From: Actinacidiphila rubida
GTDB taxonomy: Bacteria > Actinomycetota > Actinomycetes > Streptomycetales > Streptomycetaceae
Direction of reading: 5' to 3'
Assembly (NCBI RefSeq): GCF_900110255.1
Contig: NZ_FODD01000028.1
Location: forward strand, 1-64,000
Length of the DNA stretch: 64,000 nt
This document shows, in pieces, positions 55,514-62,685 of this stretch (position 1 is the stretch's first letter; each line of letters begins with the position of its first letter). A program made the translations under genes and the position numbers. The notes beneath the pieces are model-generated. The model searched no databases. It was not told where the DNA came from and was given only the letters and a program-made list of their open reading frames with translations.

Positions 55514-55622
55514 ACACAATGTCGGCGGCGGCCTGAGTAGCTTCAGAGGCGATGACGGCGACGTCGATGCCGACCTGGCTGCTGCCGGGCCCGCGGCTCT
55601 TGTGGGCCGGCGGTATCGGCAT
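55479..55622 (-). CDS. Possible small protein (47 residues)
   Basis: An open frame from ATG 55622 gives MPIPPAHKSRG followed by a helical part (VAVIASEATQAAADIVCAESL). It overlaps the 3' end of the upstream Cys-containing protein by 80 bases in another frame. Coding character is moderate. It might be fused by frameshift to the following small frame. No family recognised. Confidence 0.3.
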   Translation of the reverse strand: MPIPPAHKSRGPGSSQVGIDVAVIASEATQAAADIVCAESLGYERRR

Positions 55623-55905
55623 GCGCGGGGATCGAGGGATCGTCCGTCAGGAGAATGGCCTGCCAGATCCGTTCGTGCAGTTCATGGATGCAGGGTCCGC
55701 ACGCGTACATCGGCGCTTGGGCTCCGGCGATGCTGGCGGGCCCGATCCACAGGACGCGGGTCCACTGCTGGCCGCAGAACAGCCAGCAGTACCCGTCGGT
55801 CCAAGCGTTGTCGTCATCCGTTGTTGCAGGTTCGGGCAGACCCCTGCGAGCGAACGCGGCGATACCCGGGATTACACGGTGCTGGAGGAAGTCCTCTGTC
55901 AGCAC
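55543..55905 (-). CDS. Hypothetical small protein with cysteine pairs
   Basis: A 120-residue protein from GTG 55905 (MLTEDFLQHRVIPGIAAFARRGLPEP), placed 16 bases after the CYTH gene. Features are YCWLFCGQQWTRVLWIGPAS and MYACGPCIHELHERIWQAIL, giving four cysteines that could bind zinc. The Arg/His-rich tail (PRARQQPGRHRRRRHRL) may be the result of reading on into non-coding DNA. It is part of the radical-SAM operon by spacing. Family unknown to me. Confidence 0.55.
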   Translation of the reverse strand: MLTEDFLQHRVIPGIAAFARRGLPEPATTDDDNAWTDGYCWLFCGQQWTRVLWIGPASIAGAQAPMYACGPCIHELHERIWQAILLTDDPSIPAHADTAGPQEPRARQQPGRHRRRRHRL

Positions 55906-55921
55906 GGATTCGCTCTGGCCT

Positions 55922-56509
55922 TCAGCGTCCAGGCACGGAGGGCTGGAGGGGCTCGTCGTGAGCGGTGTCGGCGAAGAGGAGGGTGGGTTCGGCGAGGATG
56001 TCGCGGCCGGCCTCGCTCTTGTAGATGGCGTCGACGCTGCCGAAGCGTGCCTGGTCGTAGTCCAGCCCGAGGTGGCCTGCGGCCTGGCGGACGGACTGCT
56101 CGTCGGGGCCTTCGATCTCCAGGAAGGTGGGGAGGTCGGGCCAGGTGTCGAAGTCGAATGCGATGTCGCCGAGTTGCCATTCCTCGCGGTAGTTCTCCTG
56201 GTAGCGCACCTCGCGCAGGCCGAGGTTGGTGAGGATCTCGGCCATGGCGCCCAGGTCGCTGACATCGGTTTCGATCTCAGTGGTGCCGTGGATGGAGTCG
56301 GCGTCGGTGACCTGCTTGAGGGTGAGGGTGGTCCGCGTTCCCTTGTTGCGGAGCCGTACCCACTGGCTGCCGTCCAGGGCGTCGCTCTCGAAAATCTTCC
56401 GGGTGAGGAGGGTTCGGTCGAAGGCCCGCACCGCGCCCATCGCCGACAGCTTGGCCTGGAGGTCGTCGACGTCCACGGCCAGGAACTTCGCTTCGTACTC
56501 GTGCTTCAT
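55922..56509 (-). CDS. CYTH domain protein (class IV adenylate cyclase/triphosphatase type)
   Basis: A 195-residue protein whose first residues carry the CYTH signature ExExK (HEYEAKFL, Glu4, Glu6, Lys8). The remaining strands of a triphosphate-binding tunnel follow: WVRLRNKGTRTTLTLKQ, TEIETDVSDLGAM, YREEWQLGDIAFDFDTWPDLPTFLEIEG. CYTH enzymes hydrolyse or cyclise triphosphates (CyaB, thiamine triphosphatase, RNA triphosphatase). The ATG at 56509 is 23 bp downstream of the methyltransferase gene, so the two are one operon. The substrate is unknown; the neighbours suggest a nucleotide-related phosphate compound. Confidence 0.9.
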   Translation of the reverse strand: MKHEYEAKFLAVDVDDLQAKLSAMGAVRAFDRTLLTRKIFESDALDGSQWVRLRNKGTRTTLTLKQVTDADSIHGTTEIETDVSDLGAMAEILTNLGLREVRYQENYREEWQLGDIAFDFDTWPDLPTFLEIEGPDEQSVRQAAGHLGLDYDQARFGSVDAIYKSEAGRDILAEPTLLFADTAHDEPLQPSVPGR

Positions 56510-56532
56510 TCTCGTGGTCTGCCTTTCGGTGG

Positions 56533-57183
56533 TCACTTGGCGAGGCGGGTTGCGAGGAGCAGCCCCATGCGGTGGGTGTGGGGGTGGGGTTGGCCGACGT
56601 GGGGTGGTTCGGTGAACTCCCCCGTGCGCAAGGTCAGGGTGATGTTCCAGTTCGTAGAGAACAGGGGGCGCAGCCGCTCGGGGGAGGTGTAGTGCTCGGT
56701 CAGGTGGTTGGCGGCCGTGACGGGCATCATGTACTCGGCTCCGAACAGGCCGTTGACGCGCACCATGGCCTGCATGCGACTGACGAAGTCGGACAGCGGC
56801 CGGTGATGGTTGGCACTGTAATGCCAGGAGCAGCTGGTCCAGACGGCATCGCACCGTTCGTCTAGGTCGTGGGCCGCGTCGAGGAAGTCTCCTTCGAACC
56901 ACTCGACCCGGTCGGCCAGACCCTCCCGTTTTGCGCGTTCGATCAGGCCGGCGGCGTGTGCCTGGGCGCCGTCGGGCAAGCAGACGGAACCGCCGTGCAG
57001 GGCGACCGGGTCGCGCTCGAAGGCGATGACACGGTGCCCGGCCGCCGCCAGCGGCAGGACGAGTCTGCCATCGGCGGCACCAACGACCGCGACAGTCGCC
57101 TTGGGCCCGGTCCGCTCAGCGAGGGCTGCGTGGAACTGAGGGAAGAACGTGAGGGTGTGCTCCCACAGGCTGAGGGTGTGCAT
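56533..57183 (-). CDS. SAM-dependent methyltransferase-like protein
   Basis: A 216-residue class I methyltransferase fold. The SAM site is VAVVGAADGRLVLPLAAAGHRVIAFERD, which has a GxxDG-like motif I and an acidic end of strand 2. Later come RVEWFEGDFLD and the motif-IV-like DAVWTSCSWHYSANHH. The His/Asn-containing SWHYSANHHRPLSDF suggests an O- or N-methyltransferase for a small polar substrate. Its start lies within the kinase gene (68-bp overlap), so translation is coupled. It sits between the kinase and the CYTH gene. Confidence 0.85.
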   Translation of the reverse strand: MHTLSLWEHTLTFFPQFHAALAERTGPKATVAVVGAADGRLVLPLAAAGHRVIAFERDPVALHGGSVCLPDGAQAHAAGLIERAKREGLADRVEWFEGDFLDAAHDLDERCDAVWTSCSWHYSANHHRPLSDFVSRMQAMVRVNGLFGAEYMMPVTAANHLTEHYTSPERLRPLFSTNWNITLTLRTGEFTEPPHVGQPHPHTHRMGLLLATRLAK

Positions 57184-57739
57184 GTCGACCTCCCTGCGAG
57201 GTGAGGGTGAGGATGGTGTCGACGACCTGCCCTGGCGTGAGCCCGGTCGTGTCGAGGCGGTGCATCGGGAAGGCCGCGTACGCCTGCGTGATCTGCTCCG
57301 CTACCTCTTCGGCCCGCCCGTCCCAACGGGATATCGGCTTGTCCCGGGCGTGGAGTCGCCGCTGCCGTTCGCCCGGGGCGCACACGAGGTTGTACGTCAC
57401 CGGGTGCGGCAGATCGACGGGCAAGGTGACGCGGAGCCGGCTGCCGAAGGCACGGTGGTTGGCGAGGCAGCGGGCGAAGTAGCTGTCAACGACGACGGGG
57501 GTGCCGGCGACCAGGTGCCGCCGGATCTCGTCCGTGACGGTGAACAGCGCGGACAGGTAGAAGGCCATGCGGGCTTCGATGTTGTCTCGTGCATCCACCT
57601 CGCGGCGCAATGCCTGGAAGAGCGGCGGGACGGTGGAGACGGGCACGGCTCCGCGGGCTGCGGCCAGCAGGGGAGCGATGGTCGACTTCCCGGCCCCGCG
57701 TAAACCCTCCAGGCTTTCGAAGAGGGGCTGGTCAGGCAC
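57116..57739 (-). CDS. P-loop kinase (thymidylate/nucleotide-kinase-like)
   Basis: A 207-residue P-loop NTPase from GTG 57739. Walker A is GLRGAGKST (residues 12-20). DSYFARCLANHRAFG resembles the DR(Y/F) region of deoxynucleoside and thymidylate kinases, and a lid-like segment (RQRRLHARDKPISRWDGRAEE) follows. The last 20 residues overlap the methyltransferase gene. The Leu of the Walker A loop (DNA 57701-57703) is encoded by the rare TTA codon, so translation should need the bldA tRNA. It overlaps the radical SAM gene by 8 bp. The substrate could be a nucleotide or a nucleoside-like metabolite. Confidence 0.85.
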   Translation of the reverse strand: MPDQPLFESLEGLRGAGKSTIAPLLAAARGAVPVSTVPPLFQALRREVDARDNIEARMAFYLSALFTVTDEIRRHLVAGTPVVVDSYFARCLANHRAFGSRLRVTLPVDLPHPVTYNLVCAPGERQRRLHARDKPISRWDGRAEEVAEQITQAYAAFPMHRLDTTGLTPGQVVDTILTLTSQGGRHAHPQPVGAHPHVLPSVPRSPR

Positions 57740-58634
57740 GGGCGTAGACCACGTCGGGCACGGCGAGCGCCAACTCGTCAGTGTCCGAGGGGCGGTGGAC
57801 GATGTGGCCGGCCTCCTTGTCGTACCAGAAGGCGTGGGCGTCCTTCCCGACTGCCTTGCACGACATCGTCAGCGCGCCGCGAGGGTCGGCCTCGACCCGC
57901 GGAATCGCCACGGCCCGTTCGTCGGCCGTGCAGATCTCGGGAGCGCCGTCCTCGGACAGGTCCTCGTCCACGATCACCTCGATGGACAGCTCGGCGGTCC
58001 GGAGCTGGTCGCGCAGCCGGCCGTAGGCGGCCTGGTCGGTGATGAGCAGCTCGGGGTGGTGGGCGGCGTTGCCGACCGCCCGCAGATGGTGGAGCTTGAG
58101 CTGTCGGGCCCCGTAGTCCTGCAGAGTGCGGACGAGCGGCAGGACCTCGTCGATGTTGCGGGCGTTGACGGTCATGGTCGCACCGGTGGGGACGCCGAGG
58201 TCGCGGGCGTAGGCGAGCGCGGACAGGGCTCCCTGGTAGCTGCCGAATTTGCGGATGGCGTCGTTGGTGGCGCCGTTGCCCTCCAGGGAGATCCGCAGCA
58301 GGTCCAGGTGCGGGGCGATCTCGGTGAGGCGGCGCTCGATGCGGTAGCCGTTGGTGCAGATCTCGACGTGCAGACCGAGTTCCTGCTTGGCGTACCGGAC
58401 GATCTCGGGCAGGTCCTTGTGGAGGAACGGCTCGCCGCCGAGGAAGTTGACGGCCTCGGTCCCGTACTCCTTGTGCATCAGCCGCATGAGGGTGATGGCC
58501 TGGGGGAGGGTGAAGGCGTCGGAGTGCTGCAGACGCTCGCCGTGGAAGCAGTGCTGGCAGGCGAAGTTGCAGCGGTAGAGCAGTTGCACGTACAGCATCC
58601 GAATGGTCTGGATGCCGGTGACTTCCGTGATCAC
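57732..58634 (-). CDS. Radical SAM protein
   Basis: A 300-residue radical SAM enzyme with the cluster motif CNFACQHC (Cys22, Cys26, Cys29) and GGEPF at 66-70. The strands LEICTNGYRIE-like (VEICTNGYRIERRL), LLRISLEGNGATNDAIRKFG and ATMTVNARN of the partial TIM barrel follow. There are only two further cysteines (PEICTADER, TMSCKAVG), so no full SPASM domain. GTG 58634 follows GGAAGG. It is the first gene of a five-to-eight-gene minus-strand operon (kinase, methyltransferase, CYTH, small proteins). The reaction is unknown; the family modifies peptides, nucleosides or sugars by radical chemistry. Confidence 0.92.
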   Translation of the reverse strand: MITEVTGIQTIRMLYVQLLYRCNFACQHCFHGERLQHSDAFTLPQAITLMRLMHKEYGTEAVNFLGGEPFLHKDLPEIVRYAKQELGLHVEICTNGYRIERRLTEIAPHLDLLRISLEGNGATNDAIRKFGSYQGALSALAYARDLGVPTGATMTVNARNIDEVLPLVRTLQDYGARQLKLHHLRAVGNAAHHPELLITDQAAYGRLRDQLRTAELSIEVIVDEDLSEDGAPEICTADERAVAIPRVEADPRGALTMSCKAVGKDAHAFWYDKEAGHIVHRPSDTDELALAVPDVVYARA

Positions 58635-58712
58635 AGGGCACCTTCCTGGGCATGTCGCCTGGGTGAGGCCCTGATGGTGGCCGGACGGTGCGGGACTCCG
58701 TCACCGCGTAAA

Positions 58713-58740
58713 GGGACGGTACGAGGACGTCCCGGGACGT
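58713..58740. promoter_or_regulatory. Operator-like palindromes upstream of the radical SAM gene
   Basis: GGGACG (58713) and CGTCCC (58728) form an inverted repeat with a 9-base spacer, overlapping a perfect 14-bp palindrome ACGTCCCGGGACGT at 58727-58740. The array lies about 80-105 bases upstream of the radical SAM start, at the end of the HAD gene. It is a candidate site for the XRE regulator of the same cluster. Confidence 0.6.
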
Positions 58741-58742
58741 TT

Positions 58743-59435
58743 TCATATCCGCTGGAAGTCCTCCAGCAGCCGCAGCACGTGGTCGGTCTCCGCGAGGTCG
58801 GGGAGCACGACGGTGGCGCCGGCCGCAGTAAGAGCCGCCGAGGTGTCGACGCCCGTGGCCACGGCGATGATGCGCGCGCTCGAAGCCAGGGCCGCCTCGA
58901 CATCCCTGGGGGTGTCCCCGACGAGGACAATGGGCGTGCCTGCCGGAACGCGGTGCTGGGCCTCGATCCGGCGTCGGGCCACGTCCACCAGGTGTGGACG
59001 ATCGTCGGCGTCGGCCCCGTACGCCCCGACCGCAAGATCCACCAACGAGTCCAGCCCGAAGGCCCCGAGCTTGACGCGCGCGTTCGCGGCGATGTTGCCC
59101 GTCAGCACTGACGACACCCAGCTCGGCTCCGCGGCGGTCGCCTTGAGTACGTCGTGCACACCGGGCAAGACCCTCCCACGCTCCCTGAGCGCACCGCGAC
59201 GCTGAGCTCCCGCGTCCATGAGGGCAGCTTCAATCCCTCGCCACGGCGGCATCGTCACGCCGTTGCGTCGGAACATCTCCTGCATGATCAACCGATCGGT
59301 ACGGCCTTCCGTGACCGCTGCGCGCTCCGGAGCCCGACCGGTGACCGTTTCGTAGGCGGTGGCGTAGATCTCCTTGCTCACGCCCGCGTTGTCGATGAGC
59401 GTGTGGTCGATGTCCCACAAGACGATGAGCGCCAT
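58743..59435 (-). CDS. HAD superfamily hydrolase (phosphatase)
   Basis: A 230-residue HAD phosphatase with the nucleophile motif LWDIDHTLID (Asp8 and Asp10), a helical cap (about 15-90), the SVLTGN motif II segment and the acidic motif IV in IVLVGDTPRDVEAA. It resembles phosphoglycolate-type phosphatases acting on small phosphoesters. In front of the ATG there is no ribosome binding site; TACGCT ends 6 bases upstream, giving a probable leaderless mRNA. It is divergent from the XRE regulator with only about 100 bp between. Confidence 0.9.
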   Translation of the reverse strand: MALIVLWDIDHTLIDNAGVSKEIYATAYETVTGRAPERAAVTEGRTDRLIMQEMFRRNGVTMPPWRGIEAALMDAGAQRRGALRERGRVLPGVHDVLKATAAEPSWVSSVLTGNIAANARVKLGAFGLDSLVDLAVGAYGADADDRPHLVDVARRRIEAQHRVPAGTPIVLVGDTPRDVEAALASSARIIAVATGVDTSAALTAAGATVVLPDLAETDHVLRLLEDFQRI

Positions 59436-59533
59436 ACAGCCAGCGTATGCGTGGTGCCGGAACCGCCCGTTCCATCGACCGCAGCTCCGAACGGACTTGC
59501 CCGTCGTCGCAACACTCGGCTTGTATGTTCTGC
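59436..59533. promoter_or_regulatory. Short divergent promoter region between HAD and XRE genes
   Basis: About 100 bases hold both promoters. GGAAC-CGCCC-GTTCC (59459-59473) is a perfect inverted repeat, and CGTTC/CGAACG flank 59468-59492. TACGCT (minus) and TATGTT (plus) are the likely -10 boxes. Confidence 0.5.
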
Positions 59534-60301
59534 GTGAACGAGCGACTTCACTCCGTACTCGCCCAGCGTGGCGTCACGCCCGAATCGCTCGCCGAAGCCT
59601 GCGAAGTCGACCCGAAGACCGTCAGCCGCTGGCTCGGCGGACGCTTACCTCACCCGCGCCACCGTTACCGCGTGGCTGAACACCTTCGGGTCGAGGAGAC
59701 CTTCCTCTGGCCGGCTCCTCAGCCACTGCGGGCAACGCCGACCGGTGGGCGCGGCACAGAGCTGATCGGGACCTACCAGAACCGCGCCAGCGTCCCAAGA
59801 GAGATGTGGCTCGCCCTCCTCCAGCAGGCACGCGAGCAGATCGACGTCCTCGTCTTCTCTGGCACATTCTTCGCCCAGAGCAACCCGCACGTCGCCAGGA
59901 TGCTCGCCGACCGGGCTGCCGCAGGGGTCCGCGTACGGCTCTGCTTCGGCGACCCTCGTGGTAGCGCCGTCCAAGTGCGAGGCCACGAAGAGGGAATCGG
60001 CGACGCCCTCGCCGCCAAGATCCGCGCGTCCCTCACCTACTACCGATCGCTCCTATCAGTGCCTGGATGCGAAGTCCGCCTCCACGACACGACGCTCTAC
60101 AACTCGCTCTTCCGATACGACGACACCCTGCTGGCCAACCCGCACGTCTACGGCCAGCCGGCCAGCGCCAACCCGATCCTCCACCTCAAGTGGGCCTCAG
60201 CCGGTGGCTGGTTCGACGACTACGCTCGCAGCTTCGACGCCGTCTGGGCCGGTGCACGCCTCTGGGCGCCCGAACAGGAGGAGACGCATGGGCAGGACTG
60301 A
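59534..60301 (+). CDS. XRE-family regulator with C-terminal phospholipase-D-like/DUF5919 domain
   Basis: A 255-residue protein (GTG 59534; an ATG 9 bases upstream is an alternative). The N-terminal helix-turn-helix is RLHSVLAQRGVTPESLAEACEVDPKTVSRWLGG. The C-terminal part contains IDVLVFSGTFFAQSNPHVARMLADRAAAGVRVRLCFGDP and PILHLKWAS, the pattern of the phospholipase-D-like domain called DUF5919. These regulators are common in actinomycetes beside NUDIX and radical SAM genes. TTA codon at 59645-59647 makes expression likely bldA-dependent. Its stop overlaps the NUDIX start by 14 bp. It may sense a metabolite of the cluster. Confidence 0.82.
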   Translation: MNERLHSVLAQRGVTPESLAEACEVDPKTVSRWLGGRLPHPRHRYRVAEHLRVEETFLWPAPQPLRATPTGGRGTELIGTYQNRASVPREMWLALLQQAREQIDVLVFSGTFFAQSNPHVARMLADRAAAGVRVRLCFGDPRGSAVQVRGHEEGIGDALAAKIRASLTYYRSLLSVPGCEVRLHDTTLYNSLFRYDDTLLANPHVYGQPASANPILHLKWASAGGWFDDYARSFDAVWAGARLWAPEQEETHGQD

Positions 60302-60755
60302 GTACTACGACGACCCGAACGCCCCCAAGGCCAACACCCTCATCCCGGCGAGCAACCTCCTGGTCGTCGACGACCGAGGCGCGATCCTCCTCCAGCGCCG
60401 CCGCGACACCGGCCAGTGGGCGCTGCCCGGCGGCGCCCAGGACATCGGCGAGACCGCCGGGCAGTGCGCGATCCGCGAATGCCTGGAAGAGACCGGCATC
60501 ATCGCAGAGATCACCGGCTTCCTCGGCGTCTACACCAACCCGCACCACATCGTCGCCTACACCGACGGCGAGATCCGCCAGCAGTACGAGAACACCTACA
60601 TCGGCCGCCCCGTCGGTGGCGAGCCCACCATCAACGACGAAGCCGACGGCGTCCGCTTCGTTCAGCCGGAAGACCTCGACGCCTACGACATCCACGCCAG
60701 CATGCGCCAGCAGATCGGCGACTACCTCGCCGGCACCTACCCCTACCTCGGCTGA
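60288..60755 (+). CDS. NUDIX hydrolase
   Basis: A 155-residue protein with a complete NUDIX box (GGAQDIGETAGQCAIRECLE followed by ETGI), so Glu residues for metal binding are intact. ATG 60288 lies inside the end of the XRE gene, preceded by AGGAGGAG, which shows coupled translation. NUDIX enzymes hydrolyse nucleoside diphosphates linked to a second moiety. Residues after the box (GVYTNPHHIVAYTDGEIRQQY) resemble those of nucleotide-sugar or ADP-ribose pyrophosphatases. The natural substrate is unknown. It is convergent with the HD protein gene, with a 13-bp overlap. Confidence 0.93.
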   Translation: MGRTEYYDDPNAPKANTLIPASNLLVVDDRGAILLQRRRDTGQWALPGGAQDIGETAGQCAIRECLEETGIIAEITGFLGVYTNPHHIVAYTDGEIRQQYENTYIGRPVGGEPTINDEADGVRFVQPEDLDAYDIHASMRQQIGDYLAGTYPYLG

Positions 60756-61294
60756 GCCGCCGCGAGAGCCGCCTCAACCCGCCCCACGGCCGCGAAGATC
60801 GCAGGCTCCGCCCGCCGAATGAACCGCCCCACAATGCTGTCGGCCCCGTAGCGGTTGACGATCTCCGCCACCCGGCCCTGCGCAGTCGTGGGCTCCCCGT
60901 CGGGGGTCGTCGTCATGTCGCAGTACACGAGCGCGTCCACCAGCAGCTGGTCCTCCAGGAGAGGGAACTCGACTTCCAGCGCCTCACGCAGGCCCCTCTC
61001 CTCCGCCTCTAGCAGCGCGAAGGAGTGGTTCGCTACCAACCTGCAAAGCCGTTCATCCGCGCGGTGCTCATCACGGAGAAACCGGGCCCCGTCCAGCGGA
61101 TGAAACCCCGTGACGGCCAGCCGGGGCGCGTAGCCGACATCGTGGAGCACGGCAGCTGCACGGAGCAGGTCCGCCCGCTCACCCGCAATGGCCGCCAAGG
61201 TCTCGGCGTGCCCGGCAACACCCTGTGAATGTGCCCAGCGTCGTGGCAGCGTCTGCGCCAGCTCACGCTCGCATAAGACCCTCGCCCAGCCCAC
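60743..61294 (-). CDS. HD domain protein (phosphohydrolase-like)
   Basis: A 183-residue protein with the HD signature: an N-terminal His (RWAHSQGVAGHA, about His22), the HD pair in AAVLHDVGYAP (His51, Asp52) and a later Asp in LVDALVYCDMTTTPDG. HD proteins hydrolyse nucleotide or phosphate bonds with divalent metals. The start at 61294 is preceded by a weak purine run. It converges on the NUDIX gene. In the cluster it adds another predicted nucleotide-acting hydrolase. Confidence 0.85.
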   Translation of the reverse strand: MGWARVLCERELAQTLPRRWAHSQGVAGHAETLAAIAGERADLLRAAAVLHDVGYAPRLAVTGFHPLDGARFLRDEHRADERLCRLVANHSFALLEAEERGLREALEVEFPLLEDQLLVDALVYCDMTTTPDGEPTTAQGRVAEIVNRYGADSIVGRFIRRAEPAIFAAVGRVEAALAAAQPR

Positions 61295-61539
61295 CGGGAC
61301 CCCCTTCCACTTCCGTCCGACCCGTCATGCCCCCTCGCCCATACCCGCCTCCGCCACAACTCTCACTCCAGCCAGGTCCCCCGGAGCAGGCCCGCGCTGC
61401 ACCACAGCATGCCTTTCAGGTCCCGGCCCCGACATTGAAGTGCGCGATCCGTTCCGGCAACTCGGCCAGCGAATCGATGCGCATCGTCGCAAGTGGACGG
61501 CTTCCGCCGGGGTACCAGCGGCCCGCTACGGTGCTTGCT

Positions 61540-62496
61540 GTGGCCAATGCTGAGCACGTCACCGTCATCGGGGCCGGAGTCTCCGGCCTGACCACCGCCA
61601 TCGTCCTGGCCGAAGACGGACACCGAGTCCAGGTCGTCGCCGAGGAAATCCCCGGCCGCACGTCTCTGGCCGCAGGCGCGATGTGGGGCCCTTATCTGGT
61701 CGAGCCCAAGGACAAGGTGGACCGATGGAGCCGGCACTCGCTGGACGTCTTCCGGACCCTGGCGTCGGAGCCCAACACCGGGGTACGCATCACCTCCGGC
61801 ATCGAAGCCTCCCGCCACGCCGACGCACCACCGGACTGGGCCACCACCCTGCCGGGCTTCCAACCCTGCGAACCCGACGCCCTCCCACCCGGCTTCACCA
61901 CGGGCTACCGCTTCGAAGTCCCCCTCATCGACATGCCCGTCTACCTCGACTACCTCCAGACGCGCCTGATCGCGGCCTGCGCCACTCTCACTCAGGCGGC
62001 CGTGACCAGCCTCGACGACCCAGCCCTCAGCCCCGTCGTCGTCAACTGCACCGGTCTCGGCGCCCGCCAACTCGCCGCCGACACCGACCTCCGCCCCATC
62101 CGCGGCCAGCACGTCGTGGTCACCAACCCTGGCCTTACCGAATTCTTCTCCGAGGACACCGGAACCTCCCCTGACCTGCTCTGCATCTACCCCCACGGCG
62201 ACACCGTCGTCCTGGGAGGCGCCGCCGTCGCCAGCCGAGGCGACCTCGACCCCGATCCGGAAGCAGCCGAAGCCATCCTCCGCCGATGCGCCGCGGCCGA
62301 ACCTCGACTCGCGCAGGCCCAAGTCCTCGCCCACCGAATCGGCGTCCGACCCACTCGTCCTGCAGTCCGCGTGGAAGCCGAGCGACGCGCTGACGGTCGA
62401 ATCGTCCTCCACAACTACGGCCATGGCGGCGCCGGCGTCACCCTCTCTTGGGGCTGTGCACGCGAGGTCGAGTCCATGATCGGCGACCGGGGATAG
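61540..62496 (+). CDS. FAD-dependent oxidoreductase (D-amino acid oxidase family)
   Basis: A 318-residue DAO-family flavoprotein from GTG 61540 (VANAEHV; GTG 61531 is in frame). The N-terminal FAD motif VTVIGAGVSGLTTAIVLAEDG and the C-terminal strand IVLHNYGHGGAGVTLSWGCA are present, with VVVNCTGLGARQL in the middle. This matches D-amino-acid or glycine/sarcosine oxidases of about 320 residues. TACGGT ends 7 bases before the GTG, so the mRNA may be leaderless. Position beside the HD and NUDIX genes suggests, but does not prove, membership in the same pathway. Confidence 0.9.
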   Translation: MANAEHVTVIGAGVSGLTTAIVLAEDGHRVQVVAEEIPGRTSLAAGAMWGPYLVEPKDKVDRWSRHSLDVFRTLASEPNTGVRITSGIEASRHADAPPDWATTLPGFQPCEPDALPPGFTTGYRFEVPLIDMPVYLDYLQTRLIAACATLTQAAVTSLDDPALSPVVVNCTGLGARQLAADTDLRPIRGQHVVVTNPGLTEFFSEDTGTSPDLLCIYPHGDTVVLGGAAVASRGDLDPDPEAAEAILRRCAAAEPRLAQAQVLAHRIGVRPTRPAVRVEAERRADGRIVLHNYGHGGAGVTLSWGCAREVESMIGDRG

Positions 62497-62685
62497 CGCT
62501 GTCGGCTTCGATCACGGCGGTACCTGCGCGATAGTCGGCTGACGGCACGAATTCAGCCCTGGACCAGCTCCCAAACCGGCTGTCCGAAACTGGCCTGCGC
62601 CTCGTGTGCCTACTTGCTTGCGCTCCCCTGCGCCGCCCTAACCTCCTCCGCCTCACCGCAAGTGACGTCGACGGAAGGGCTGCCG

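Noticed and set aside
54969..55961. Plus-strand frames across the small-gene region after tRNA-Lys
   Set aside because: They run antisense to the CYTH-linked genes and have no protein character; the minus-strand frames carry the Cys motifs and helices.
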